Numbered from the stretch's first letter, positions 9,396 to 18,792 are shown. The stretch: 64,000 nt of DNA from Bacteroidota bacterium (GCA_016717725.1 JADKFA010000009.1:132561-196560); one strand, 5' to 3'. A program made the numbers and translations. Notes: a model not told the origin generated them from the letters alone.

Positions 9396-9824
9396 TCAAC
9401 AAGAAATTTTATCGACACGCAATTGATGACGGCCGCCTTCAAAAGATATATTCACAAATGCATCTACCATTTCTTTTGCTACATCATCGCTCACAAATCG
9501 AGCGGGGATACACAATATGTTTGCATTATTATGTTGACGAGCTAAAGAAGCAATTTCGGGTGTCCAGCAGAGGGCTGCACGAATTCCGGCGTGTTTATTT
9601 GCCGTCATACAAACACCATTTGCACTTCCGCAAAGTAAAATTCCTCGACCTTCCGACTCCCCTTCCACAGCCGATGCAACGGCGTGTGCATAGTCGGGGT
9701 AATCGGTACTTGCAGCACTGTTCGTACCATGATCGGTACAAGTATGTCCTAGAGATATTAAATATTTCTTCACTCCCTCTTTCATGTCATATCCGGCATG
9801 ATCGGAACCTATGTGGAAATTCAT
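9396..9824 (-). CDS. rpiB: Ribose-5-phosphate isomerase B
   Basis: 142 residues, the usual length for RpiB. It interconverts ribose 5-phosphate and ribulose 5-phosphate in the non-oxidative pentose phosphate pathway. Diagnostic features are the start MNFHIGSDHAGYDMKEGVK, the DYPDYAHAVA segment, and LLCGSANGVCMTANK, where the loop normally reads C-G-T/S-G-x-G; here it is CGSANGV. The HNNANILCIPARF motif closes the site. It is the first gene of the tight rpiB, aminotransferase, sulfotransferase-like set. It starts 26 bases after the stop of the secreted cyclophilin. Confidence 0.93.
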   Translation of the reverse strand: MNFHIGSDHAGYDMKEGVKKYLISLGHTCTDHGTNSAASTDYPDYAHAVASAVEGESEGRGILLCGSANGVCMTANKHAGIRAALCWTPEIASLARQHNNANILCIPARFVSDDVAKEMVDAFVNISFEGGRHQLRVDKISC

Positions 9825-9850
9825 TATGGCTTATATGTTTTAGTTTTTAA

Positions 9851-11272
9851 TTACTCAACTACAATTTTCTCTGAAACAAAATAAGTTCCTTGTTGAACAT
9901 CTAATAAATAGAGTCCTTTTGAAAATGAACTTATATCAATTTTGACTTTTAATTCATCTGCAAAAGGATATGCTTGACTCCAAACAATTTTTCCTTGCAC
10001 ATCTCTCAACTTCAGTTTTAATGATTCCTTCTCCTTCATTCTAAATTCTACAGTTAACTCCTGCGCTGAAGGGTTTGGATAGACAGATGAAATAATATCT
10101 TCCTGAGCTGTTATTAAACCAGTTGTTGTACCTGTTTCAAACGTAAATTTTACAGAATAAAATCCACCTGTGCTTCCATTAAAGCTTCGCACTCTCCAAT
10201 AGTAACGCGTGTTGGGATTCAGCGATGGAATTTGATGCGATGTGCTTGTTATTCCAGTTTGATCATAAATAATATTCGTTCCAATGAATGTGAAAGCGGA
10301 AGATACTTGTATTTGATAATTATCTGCACCTAAAATTGGTGACCATTCAAACAATGGGTTTATAAAAATATTTGTAGACGAATCAGGGGGAGATATCAAT
10401 GTTACTGCACCAGTAACTGTGGTGAATTTCCATACATTTGAAAATCCACTTTCATGACCTCCGTTATTAGATTTTACTCTCCAAAAATAAGTAGCTGATC
10501 CTGAAAGTGGCGTAGCATTTGCAGAATTTGTACCTGCTGTTCTTTCGTATGCAATTGTAGAAAACAAAGAATCCGTTGAAAATTGCAATGTATACATGAC
10601 CGCACCAGGAACTGCTGTCCAACTAAAATACTGTGCATTGCCAACGTTAACCGAGTTGTCTGAGGGAGCAACTAAAGATGGTGTAGTAGGTACTGAATCA
10701 TTCACCCCTAAGTAGGAGACAAACATCGTAATTTTTTGAAGAGGGATATCATTCGCATCACTTGGTGACAATACTATTGTGTCCACCACCGACATTCCAG
10801 AAGTTACTTGTCCATATACAGTGTAGTTACCATCTAAAAAAGTGGCTGAAGCAACACAGATGTAAAATTGTGAACTTGCACTATTCGGATTTGTATCTCT
10901 TGCCGCTCCCAAAATTCCGCGAAGGTGACGCACTGTACTAAATTCTGCATTCACCGTTGGCTGCCAAGGTTGTCCTTGCCCCCAGGTACTCATCGGTCCG
11001 CTGATGGTATTAGGATCGCCGCCTTGGATCACAAATCCAGGTACAACGCGATGAAAAGCGGTACTATCAAAAAATTGTGTGCTCACTAAACTGTCAAACA
11101 TGTGCACATGATTGGGTGCAATGAGAGGGAATAGCTCTAAATTAAATGTACCTAACAACGCAGTATCACGATAAGTGACAACTTGATAAATAGGTTTATC
11201 GATTCCTTGAGATACTAGATCAGTAACTGATAAGCTAAAGAGTAGGCAGAGGGAGAGTAGGAATTTTTTCAT
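9851..11272 (-). CDS. Secreted cyclophilin-type peptidyl-prolyl isomerase with T9SS domain
   Basis: 473 residues. Signal peptide at 1-22. A cyclophilin domain covers about 28-195 with the hallmark motifs FHRVVPGFVIQGGDP (catalytic Arg in FHR), ASSQFYICV and FLDGNYTVYGQV, so it should catalyse proline cis-trans isomerisation outside the cytoplasm. Two fibronectin/Ig-like sandwiches follow (about 200-285 and 290-380), each with a YxLQxS or YxIQVS strand and a YYWRV/YFWRV strand. A T9SS type A domain closes the protein (SSVYPNPSAQEL, KGLYLLDV, SEKIVVE). It may help surface proteins fold after secretion; that role is inferred. Confidence 0.88.
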   Translation of the reverse strand: MKKFLLSLCLLFSLSVTDLVSQGIDKPIYQVVTYRDTALLGTFNLELFPLIAPNHVHMFDSLVSTQFFDSTAFHRVVPGFVIQGGDPNTISGPMSTWGQGQPWQPTVNAEFSTVRHLRGILGAARDTNPNSASSQFYICVASATFLDGNYTVYGQVTSGMSVVDTIVLSPSDANDIPLQKITMFVSYLGVNDSVPTTPSLVAPSDNSVNVGNAQYFSWTAVPGAVMYTLQFSTDSLFSTIAYERTAGTNSANATPLSGSATYFWRVKSNNGGHESGFSNVWKFTTVTGAVTLISPPDSSTNIFINPLFEWSPILGADNYQIQVSSAFTFIGTNIIYDQTGITSTSHQIPSLNPNTRYYWRVRSFNGSTGGFYSVKFTFETGTTTGLITAQEDIISSVYPNPSAQELTVEFRMKEKESLKLKLRDVQGKIVWSQAYPFADELKVKIDISSFSKGLYLLDVQQGTYFVSEKIVVE

Positions 11273-11519
11273 GATCTAAAAGTACTAAAATTAAAATTAT
11301 GAATTAGGAATGAGACCAATTTTCCCGTTTTCATTTGATTTCATAATTATTTAATAGCGAATGAAGCTGTTTATTTCAGCGCGATTTTTACTTGAATAGA
11401 TGTTGAAATCAAGAGAATTTACCGAAATTAACCTTCTATTTATGAAAATTTTACGTTCAGAATCATCGCTGGAACTTTTTTTCTAAAGAATCGTACAAGG
11501 ACGATCTAATTATACAAAC

Positions 11520-14500
11520 ATGAAAAATTTTATTCAAATCTTTATCAGTGTAGTATTATTCCTTCACATTACAAACATTGCCCAGGCCCAACTAATTTAT
11601 CCAGGAACTGTGGATACACTAACTGGTGTAGAAATGGTGTTTGATTTTTCGGCACAAGGAATTGCAAACGATTATCCAGATGCAGCAGCACGAGCTTTTC
11701 GTGATGCTCGAGGACAGATTCAGATGCTTGCCAGCCACTATGATTGTTATCGATTAAAAGGAACCGATTTCACAACGCTTACACGCGATTATGCTAACGG
11801 TCCTGTATATACGTCATCATTAAATGCTACCTATTCTAATTTCAATCAGAATTTATGGATCGCAGCTCCTTATACTACTGATGGTGTAAATATTCATTCG
11901 TTGGTGCATGCTGAGTTTAATGGTCCTACCACAGCGAATTGGCATAATGCTATTACTTATGCTTCTTCGAATGACACAGGAAAAACTTATACGCAAGCAG
12001 CTTCGCCAAATCATTTGGTGTGGGCATTGCCGTATACGTATTTAGCTGGAAGTGGCCCTTGCGGATATTTTGGACCCAGTAATATTGTGCATAATCCTTC
12101 GGATGGATATTACTATTGTTTAATTGGTCTTCAAGACCGAGGAATACAATTAACGGGAACGGGGTTAATTCGATCAAATAATTTATCTGATCCATCAAGT
12201 TGGAGAGGATGGGATGGTACAGGATTTAATGCTACGCTTGGAAATCCGTATGCTCCTGGATTCACAAGTCCTGTAGGACACACCTTAGCACCATTGAATG
12301 ACTTGAATGATAACATCGGAACGATGAGTGAAAGTTTAACTTTCAATACTTACTTTAATAAATGGATGTTAGTTGGATCTTCACAACAAACAATCAATGG
12401 ATCTACCGTGTATGGATTCTTCTATTCCTTATCAGACGACTTAATTCATTGGTCATTTCGTAAACTCATCAAACAAATGCCCATTGCTTGGTCACAAAGC
12501 GGTTATCCAAAAGTATTATATCCATCCATCATTGATCCAACAGATACTTCCAGAAACTTCACCTATAGTGGACAGGAGGTTTATATGTATTACACCAAAA
12601 TGAATAGTAATACAGATCGTGACTTGGTTAGAATGAAAATTCGATTTAACAAAGATACCATCACACCTTCATTCACGATCAATTCAACTACAGAAAATAC
12701 AACAACTGCACTAGATGCAAATTATGGTGACGGAAGTGCCATTTCTCGAGTGGCTGGGAATACTACGGTTACATTACGATCTGTGATATTAGAATCTAAC
12801 GCACGTCCTCCATTTTATAATGATAGTATTTTTACTGTCAACTTTAATATAACTGGAGCAACGGCACAAACAATTTTACTCAGTGCTAATTTACCTGAAA
12901 TAAAATATCCCATTCTCTTCAATGGATTTTCACAACCTGGATCTACAGTCAACACAGCTTCCTTTGGTGATCAAGTTAACTCCACGGTGATGATGAATAT
13001 TAACTGCAACAACAAAAGTGGAATTTTAATCAATGGTATCAATACCACATTACAAGGACTAGCTATTTACAATTCAACAAATGCTCAAGTAAATATTTAT
13101 AATGGAAGTGCAAACCAAGTAAAAGGTTGCTTCCTAGGAATGACGAGCGCTGGAATTCGAAACACAACGTATCCTGAGGTAAACATTGAAGGAATTGACA
13201 TTGGAGGAACTGGAACTGATGCCTCTCCCAATAACATTATTGGCGGCACTTCCAATGAAGATCGAAATGTAATTGCAGGAGGAATCATAATTCGTGGAAG
13301 TGCAAGTACAGGAAATAAAATTTACGGTAATTACATTGGAACCGATATTACTGGAGATACTGCCATCGATAGAAACTCCGCAGGAATTCAATTATACGAT
13401 AGTGCTTCGTATAATGAAATTGGAGGTATAAATACAAACATGGGAAATTTAATTTCAGGGAATGATGACTATGGTATTGTTATGTATGGTACTCAAACCT
13501 CTTATAATTCTGTACTAAATAATTTTATAGGCGTAAAATCTGATTTGCAAACTGTACTTGACAATGGACTTTATTCCGTCCGAATTTATTCAGGTGCACA
13601 TCACAATCAAATTGGATCACCAAGTGGCGGCAATGTCATTGGATCAGCATCCTCCGCATTAATTATTCTTGATGATAGTCCATACAATACCGTACAAAAC
13701 AATTTTATAGGTACTGATGCTAGTTTAACTTCCGACTTAGGTATTAATGATGCTGCCATTGTAATTGATGGAACTCCCTCAAATTACAACACTATTGGTG
13801 GAACGGGAATTAATAAAGGAAATATCATTGCGAATAGTTTAGCTGGAATTGTTACCACGAATGGGGGATATAGCAATCGTTTTTTAAGCAATCGATTTAT
13901 AAATATAGACGAAATGGCCATTGACTTAAAGGGAGATGGCGTAAGTAATAATGACAACTTAGATCCTGATCCTACAACGGGAGCCGCCAATAATTATTTA
14001 CAAAATTTTCCAGAGATGTTTGATGCCGATAGTGTAGCTGGAGGAGTGCGCGTTTGCGGTGAGCTAAATAGCAATGTGAATGAAACATTCATTTTACAAA
14101 TTTACAAAAGTGAAAATCAAACTGCCTCTACATTTGGTGCAGGTGAAGAGTTAATAGGAAGCATGAATGTAACGACGGCTAGCAATGGCATTGTACAATT
14201 TTCTACCATCCTAAACACGCCCGTAAACAGTGGAGATTACATTTCGGTTTCCGCTACAGATAGCAGTGGAAACACATCGGAGATTGGTGAAAACTGGATG
14301 ATTGGAAACGGGAGCAATGCCAACCCAACATTCATTTGGTTAGTTGGAACCACGATTCCAGAAAATTCTGCAATGGGGACTGTCATTGGAACCTTTACAG
14401 GGCAAGATCCTGATTTATGCGACACGCATACTTTTGCATTGGCCAGTGGTTCGCAATCACAAGGCAATCCTTCCTTTCAAATTGTAGGGAATGAATTGCG

Positions 14501-16391
14501 AGTAAATGGAAGTTATAATTTTGAATTTCAAAATGTATACAATTTGCGTGTAAGGTGTACAGATCAAAGTGGTGGATATTATGAAAAAACATGGCCCATC
14601 AACATTACCAATGTAAATGAAGCTCCCATAAGTTTAAATCTAACAGGAAATACAGTAGCGGAGAGCCAACCCATCGGAACAAACGTAGGCTTATTATCAT
14701 CTGTTGATCCAGATGCGGGTGCTACTACTTTTACTTATTCTTTAGTTTCGGGCGCGAACAGTCAACATAACACATACTTCAGCATTGTAAATAACCAATT
14801 AAAAACTGCAGCTATACTAGATGCCGATACAACGCCACAAATGTTTATTCGAATACGCACTACCGATGCAGGTGGGTTATCTTATGAGAATATGTTTACA
14901 ATAACTGTTACAGGTATAAATGAACCACCCACAGGAGTAACTGTGAGTTCAACTACGATTCCAGAAAATCTGCCTTCAAATTCAACAGTTGCCGTACTTG
15001 ATGCAGTAGATCCAGATGTTAACGATACACATACTTATACTTTAGTAAGTGGGACAGGGAGTACAAACAATAATTTATTTACGATACAAAGTTCTAATTT
15101 ACGTGCCATCGCACCATTTGATTTCGAGACGGCGGTTCCCATCTCTATTCGTGTGCGTACCGTTGATTCGCAAAGTCAAGCATATGAAGAAGTCATTGTA
15201 CTTAGCATAAGTAATGTCAACGAAGCTCCCACTAATTTAGCAATGGGAAGCAATACGACGAATGAAAATCAGAGTATAGGAACCTTGGTTTCCTCTTTCT
15301 CTTCAACTGATATTGACGCTGGAGATACACATCTTTATACATTGGTGAATGGTGCAGGAAGCACTAATAACAATTCCTTCACGATTACTTCTGGACAACT
15401 GTTCACCGCAACAGTGTTAGATTATGAAACAACACCAACGATGAGTATCAGAATTCGAACTACCGATGTAGGTGGATTGAGTTATGAAAAAACACAAACG
15501 ATTACTTTACAAAACACGAACGATACGCCAACGGCAATCACGCTTTCAGCAAATGCACTAAATGAAAATCAATCAAGTGGAACAACCATTGGAAACATAA
15601 CCAATACAGATCAAGATATTATTGATTCGCATACTTATTCATTAGTTTCTGGAACAGGGGATACACATAATGCATTATTTACAGTTAACACCACACAACT
15701 GTTGAGTGCATCAACCTTTAATTTCGAAACGCAGCCAAGCTTATCGATACGACTACGAGTTACCGACAGTCAGGGAGCCACATATGAAACAACAAAAAAC
15801 ATACAAGTAAACAACATCAACGAGATACCACTTACCATGAGTATCAATCATGATACTATCAGTGAAACTTTACCTGCTGGAACGCTGGTTGCAAATATTA
15901 CTGCAACAGATACAGATGCTAGCGACACACATACTTATCAATTTACCACGGGGCCTGGAAGTACGGACAATGGATCATTCACCATTTCAGGAAGCACATT
16001 ACTGTCTGCACAGTCTTTCGATTTCGAAACACAAAGTATCTATTCCATCCGAATTAGAGCAACTGATGCGGGTGGATTAAGCATTGACAGTGCATATAGC
16101 ATTCAAATTATTGATGTGAATGAATCTACTTCTTCTATCATGGAAGCAAATGAAAGTGTTGGGTTTGAACTTTCGCCAAATCCGGCACAAGACAATGTGT
16201 TGATTCGTTCTACAACAAAAATGGATGTTATACGAATTTACAATGGGTTAGGGGAATTGGTTTATGATGAGAAAGTAAATGGATCGCTACAAGTAAACAT
16301 TCCATGTAAAAATTATGCACGAGGCCTCTATACGGTATTGATTATTGATTCTAAGAACAATCAATATTTTAAAAAGGTGGTGATGAATTAA
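11520..16391 (+). CDS. Giant multidomain surface protein: propeller, beta-helix, six cadherin-like repeats, T9SS
   Basis: 1623 residues. Signal peptide 1-24. Residues about 30-385 resemble a GH43-like five-bladed propeller, with phrases such as IVHNPSDGYYYCLIG and MYYTKMNSNTDRDLVRM. Residues about 400-860 are a right-handed parallel beta-helix, opening TVTLRSVILESNA and full of NIIGG, GNYIGTD and GNLISGN turns. Six cadherin-like repeats of about 100 residues follow (about 940-1540), each with VNEAP-type linkers and D-x-D calcium motifs such as SVDPDAG and STDIDAGDTH. The T9SS domain ends KKVVMN. A calcium-stiffened adhesin or glycan-binding protein is likely. Enzymatic activity of the propeller is not shown. 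The promoter region at 11273-11519 is shared with the divergent cyclophilin gene. Confidence 0.87.
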   Translation: MKNFIQIFISVVLFLHITNIAQAQLIYPGTVDTLTGVEMVFDFSAQGIANDYPDAAARAFRDARGQIQMLASHYDCYRLKGTDFTTLTRDYANGPVYTSSLNATYSNFNQNLWIAAPYTTDGVNIHSLVHAEFNGPTTANWHNAITYASSNDTGKTYTQAASPNHLVWALPYTYLAGSGPCGYFGPSNIVHNPSDGYYYCLIGLQDRGIQLTGTGLIRSNNLSDPSSWRGWDGTGFNATLGNPYAPGFTSPVGHTLAPLNDLNDNIGTMSESLTFNTYFNKWMLVGSSQQTINGSTVYGFFYSLSDDLIHWSFRKLIKQMPIAWSQSGYPKVLYPSIIDPTDTSRNFTYSGQEVYMYYTKMNSNTDRDLVRMKIRFNKDTITPSFTINSTTENTTTALDANYGDGSAISRVAGNTTVTLRSVILESNARPPFYNDSIFTVNFNITGATAQTILLSANLPEIKYPILFNGFSQPGSTVNTASFGDQVNSTVMMNINCNNKSGILINGINTTLQGLAIYNSTNAQVNIYNGSANQVKGCFLGMTSAGIRNTTYPEVNIEGIDIGGTGTDASPNNIIGGTSNEDRNVIAGGIIIRGSASTGNKIYGNYIGTDITGDTAIDRNSAGIQLYDSASYNEIGGINTNMGNLISGNDDYGIVMYGTQTSYNSVLNNFIGVKSDLQTVLDNGLYSVRIYSGAHHNQIGSPSGGNVIGSASSALIILDDSPYNTVQNNFIGTDASLTSDLGINDAAIVIDGTPSNYNTIGGTGINKGNIIANSLAGIVTTNGGYSNRFLSNRFINIDEMAIDLKGDGVSNNDNLDPDPTTGAANNYLQNFPEMFDADSVAGGVRVCGELNSNVNETFILQIYKSENQTASTFGAGEELIGSMNVTTASNGIVQFSTILNTPVNSGDYISVSATDSSGNTSEIGENWMIGNGSNANPTFIWLVGTTIPENSAMGTVIGTFTGQDPDLCDTHTFALASGSQSQGNPSFQIVGNELRVNGSYNFEFQNVYNLRVRCTDQSGGYYEKTWPINITNVNEAPISLNLTGNTVAESQPIGTNVGLLSSVDPDAGATTFTYSLVSGANSQHNTYFSIVNNQLKTAAILDADTTPQMFIRIRTTDAGGLSYENMFTITVTGINEPPTGVTVSSTTIPENLPSNSTVAVLDAVDPDVNDTHTYTLVSGTGSTNNNLFTIQSSNLRAIAPFDFETAVPISIRVRTVDSQSQAYEEVIVLSISNVNEAPTNLAMGSNTTNENQSIGTLVSSFSSTDIDAGDTHLYTLVNGAGSTNNNSFTITSGQLFTATVLDYETTPTMSIRIRTTDVGGLSYEKTQTITLQNTNDTPTAITLSANALNENQSSGTTIGNITNTDQDIIDSHTYSLVSGTGDTHNALFTVNTTQLLSASTFNFETQPSLSIRLRVTDSQGATYETTKNIQVNNINEIPLTMSINHDTISETLPAGTLVANITATDTDASDTHTYQFTTGPGSTDNGSFTISGSTLLSAQSFDFETQSIYSIRIRATDAGGLSIDSAYSIQIIDVNESTSSIMEANESVGFELSPNPAQDNVLIRSTTKMDVIRIYNGLGELVYDEKVNGSLQVNIPCKNYARGLYTVLIIDSKNNQYFKKVVMN

Positions 16392-16425
16392 TTTTATCAT
16401 GCAAAAAACAATGCAATGCCAACAT

Positions 16426-16754
16426 AGGGGCGTAGCCCTGACATCATCGTAGAAAATAATTCGAATAAGAATGTAGGGGCGTAGCCCTGACATCATCGTA
16501 GAAAATAATTCGAATAAGAATGTAGGGGCGTAGCCCTGACATCATCATAGAAAAACAATTGGAAAGATAATTAGGGGCGTAGCCCTGACATCATCGTAGA
16601 AAATAATTCGAATAAAAATGTAGGGGCGTAGCCCTGACATCATCGTAGAAAATAATTCGAATAAAAATGTAGGGGCGTAGCCCTGACATCATCGTAGAAA
16701 ATAATTCGAATAAAAATGTAGGGGCGTAGCCCTGACATCATCGTAGAAAAACAA
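16426..16754. repeat. 49-bp tandem repeat, 7 copies
   Basis: Units start at 16426, 16475, 16524, 16573, 16622, 16671 and 16720, an exact 49-base period. Each opens AGGGGCGTAGCCCTGA, then CATCATCGTAGAAAA, then an AT-rich tail with ATTCGAATAA. Copy 3 carries a diverged tail. The whole unit is conserved, so it is not a CRISPR array. It lies just downstream of the giant surface-protein gene. Confidence 0.95.
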
Positions 16755-16811
16755 TAGCAGTGATGTATAATTGGGTTTAGGTATCGGCCATTGATTTAAT
16801 GATTTGATCTA

Positions 16812-17194
16812 ACGAAGATTTCAGGGCTACGCCCCTCTCGGCTTTGATGCTAATTCGTTTTCTTACGAAGATTTCAGGGCTACGCCCCTCTCGGCTTTGA
16901 TGCTAATTCGTTTTCTTACGAAGATTTCAGGGCTACGCCCCTCTCGGCTTTGATGCTAATTCGTTTTCTTACGAAGATTTCAGGGCTACGCCCCTCTTTT
17001 GATACTATTTCGTTTCTACTTACGAAGATTTCAGGGCTACGCCCCTCTCGGCTTTGATGCTAATTCGTTTTCTTACGAAGATTTCAGGGCTACGCCCCTC
17101 TCGGCTTTGATTTTATTTTCTTACGAAGATTTCAGGACTACGCCCCTCTCGGCTTTGATTTTATTTTCTACGAAGATTTCAGGGCTACGCCCCA
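16812..17194. repeat. 47-53-bp tandem repeat, 8 copies, inverted relative to the 49-bp array
   Basis: Units start at 16812, 16865, 16918, 16971, 17022, 17075, 17123 and 17170. Each opens ACGAAGATTTCAGGGCTACG; its core TCAGGGCTACGCCCCT is the exact reverse complement of the core of the array at 16426-16754. Most units are 53 bases, with three shorter ones (51, 48 and 47). A 94-codon open frame through this array is a by-product of the repeat. Confidence 0.95.
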
Positions 17195-17266
17195 CCATTC
17201 ATTGGTTGATGCTCGAGCTATTTAAACTGTATCCTTCTAATATACTTTTAGAATTATCAATTTCAA

Positions 17267-18289
17267 TCACAACCCTTTCTTAAAATCGGCCCAGCTCATT
17301 TTTTTGTAGATGTCGTCGCCGTAATAGGTAAGGATTTCGGAGAGGACTTTTGGTTCAAGGAAAAATGGGATCGCGTCAATAATTTGATCTTGTTCATCCA
17401 GGATGGTAAGACTTGGTAACACAAAATTATTTTTTGTGAATTTTAATGTCAGTGGATGAAAGGGAAATTTATCTTGAGGTAATTTTTGATATAAGCTATC
17501 ATTCCAAAATAATGGTTTTTTTAATTCAGGATTGAAATCAACTAAATCAAATTTCTCGAGTGGTTTTATTAAAAGTGAATCTGTGAAAACACCGCGTTGC
17601 ATCACTTGACAAGAATTACACCAGTAGGTATGCATAAAAACTAATTTCTTTTTTGAACTCTTGAAGTTTCCATCAAAAACATTTTCTGGAAACAGCCAAT
17701 TCAATCTTAACAATTTTTCGTTAAGCGTTGAATCACGAAAGGCAGTATTAAAGGCTGCTGTAAAATCCTCTAAAGAAGTATTACGGTATACATTTTCTAA
17801 TGTAAAAACAAGAATAGGTTCGATTTTCTCCCGATCGAGATAACCGGGTGCCAATAATTTTATTTGAAATTCATTTTTCTTCGGATCAAATCCATTTAGA
17901 AAAAGTGTGCTTGGGTACATTAACTTTCCCTGCAATAATTCAATGGCTAATGGATGTGGCGTTTTAGGAGCTGCTGAAGTAGGCTTATATTCTTTCCCTT
18001 GAAAAATAACAGTATCTTTTCCTTCCGCATCAAATTTCACTGAGTAAAAATTCTGATTCAAATAAAAAGCTATGGAAGAATCCGAATATGTGGTTGCCAT
18101 CATGCGTTTACACCATCCACACCAGTCGGTGTAAAAATCGAGGAGTATGGGTTTAGGTTGCTTCTTTACTGCTTCCTGTGCTTCTTGCAAGGTCATCCAC
18201 CTTACAAGGCTCGTTTCTTTCTTTTGAGCTAGTACCTGAGGTGTGAAATATAAAAATGAGATGAGAAGTAGAAGTTTCGATTTGGTCAT
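17267..18289 (-). CDS. Secreted protein with two thioredoxin-like domains
   Basis: 340 residues. Signal peptide 1-21 (SFLYFTPQVLAQ). The first thioredoxin-like domain (about 28-155) has the active-site motif DFYTDWCGWCKRMM. The second (about 205-330) has a second dicysteine, MHTYWCNSCQVMQ. Two CxxC centres in one periplasmic protein suggest electron relay or disulfide handling for secreted proteins. The substrate is unknown. The gene converges on the giant surface-protein gene, and the repeat arrays separate their 3' ends. Confidence 0.85.
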   Translation of the reverse strand: MTKSKLLLLISFLYFTPQVLAQKKETSLVRWMTLQEAQEAVKKQPKPILLDFYTDWCGWCKRMMATTYSDSSIAFYLNQNFYSVKFDAEGKDTVIFQGKEYKPTSAAPKTPHPLAIELLQGKLMYPSTLFLNGFDPKKNEFQIKLLAPGYLDREKIEPILVFTLENVYRNTSLEDFTAAFNTAFRDSTLNEKLLRLNWLFPENVFDGNFKSSKKKLVFMHTYWCNSCQVMQRGVFTDSLLIKPLEKFDLVDFNPELKKPLFWNDSLYQKLPQDKFPFHPLTLKFTKNNFVLPSLTILDEQDQIIDAIPFFLEPKVLSEILTYYGDDIYKKMSWADFKKGL

Positions 18290-18400
18290 ATCTTAAACTA
18301 TATTATACAAAGATATGAAGTGCTAAATGAACTAAACCAATAAATTGAATGAAATAAATACAATTAGGAATAAAAAGAGATTGGAACATTAAAATTCCTA

Positions 18401-18410
18401 GCCTCTCCCC
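18401..18410 (+). repeat. Target-site duplication, left copy, of the miniature element
   Basis: GCCTCTCCCC, repeated directly at 18577-18586 on the other side of the 166-bp element. The same decamer flanks the IS4-family element at 18678 and 20137. Confidence 0.8.
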
Positions 18411-18576
18411 CAATGTCATTAAGTTAAGAAATTTTGACCCAGAATGGGTCATATGTTTATAGAAAAAATGTGGTTTGTTGTTGTTCGACCCCTTCGGGGT
18501 CGTATATTTTTGCGGTCTTTTTTTTCTATAAACATGTGATGCCTTCGGCATCTTGATGCTTAACTTAATGACATTG
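18411..18576. mobile_element. 166-bp cloverleaf-like miniature inverted-repeat element, IS4-family ends
   Basis: The ends are CAATGTCATTAAGTTAAG and its perfect inverse, the same terminal sequence as the IS4-family element 111 bases away. The right-end 24 bases match the IS right end at 23 positions. The interior folds into nested arms: GACCC/GGGTC (18436-18450), a long stem of 18450-18468 with 18519-18538, an inner hairpin CGACCCC-TTC-GGGGTCG (18486-18502), and GATGCC-TTC-GGCATC (18538-18552). It has no coding capacity. It is probably mobilised in trans by the neighbouring transposase. Confidence 0.85.
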
Positions 18577-18640
18577 GCCTCTCCCCCTTCCCCTCTCCAA
18601 GGGAGAGGGGAGGATTAGAAATTATTTTGCGAATGGCGTT
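18577..18640. repeat. CCTCTCCCC...GGAGAGGGGAGG intergenic repeat, copy A
   Basis: A palindromic stretch of CCCCTCTCC, AA and GGGAGAGGGG, followed by AGGATTAGAAATTATTTTGC. A near copy lies at 20185-20245, overlapping the 3' end of the VPS10-like gene. Both copies begin with the decamer used as insertion target by the IS4-type elements. Confidence 0.7.
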
Positions 18641-18721
18641 CTAGGTAAATAGATAATTATTCTGCATACTTTTTCAAGCCTCTCCCCCAATGTCATTAAG
18701 TTAGTGTATAAGTATGTTAAA

Positions 18722-18792
18722 ACCATTGAGTTCTGATTATTTAAAATCAGTTTTTTTGTAGTTATCAGACACCAAAAAAACAACTCAATGGT
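18722..18792 (+). promoter_or_regulatory. Leader inverted repeat that covers the transposase start codon
   Basis: ACCATTGAGTT (18722-18732) is the exact inverse of AACTCAATGGT (18782-18792), and the latter contains the transposase ATG (18788-18790). Inside lies CTGATT-ATTTAA-AATCAG (18733-18750) followed by seven T, which resembles a weak terminator. In transcripts entering from outside, the fold would hide the start codon, a strategy known for several insertion sequences. Confidence 0.6.

Noticed and set aside
16426..17194. Possible CRISPR array (regular repeats of 47-53 bases)
   Set aside because: Whole units are conserved with no variable spacers, and no cas genes lie nearby. These are tandem repeats.
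16999..17283. 94-codon open frame through the repeat array
   Set aside because: It only reads the 53-base repeat (GYAPLGFDAN, YEDFRATPLS); no start signal or domain.
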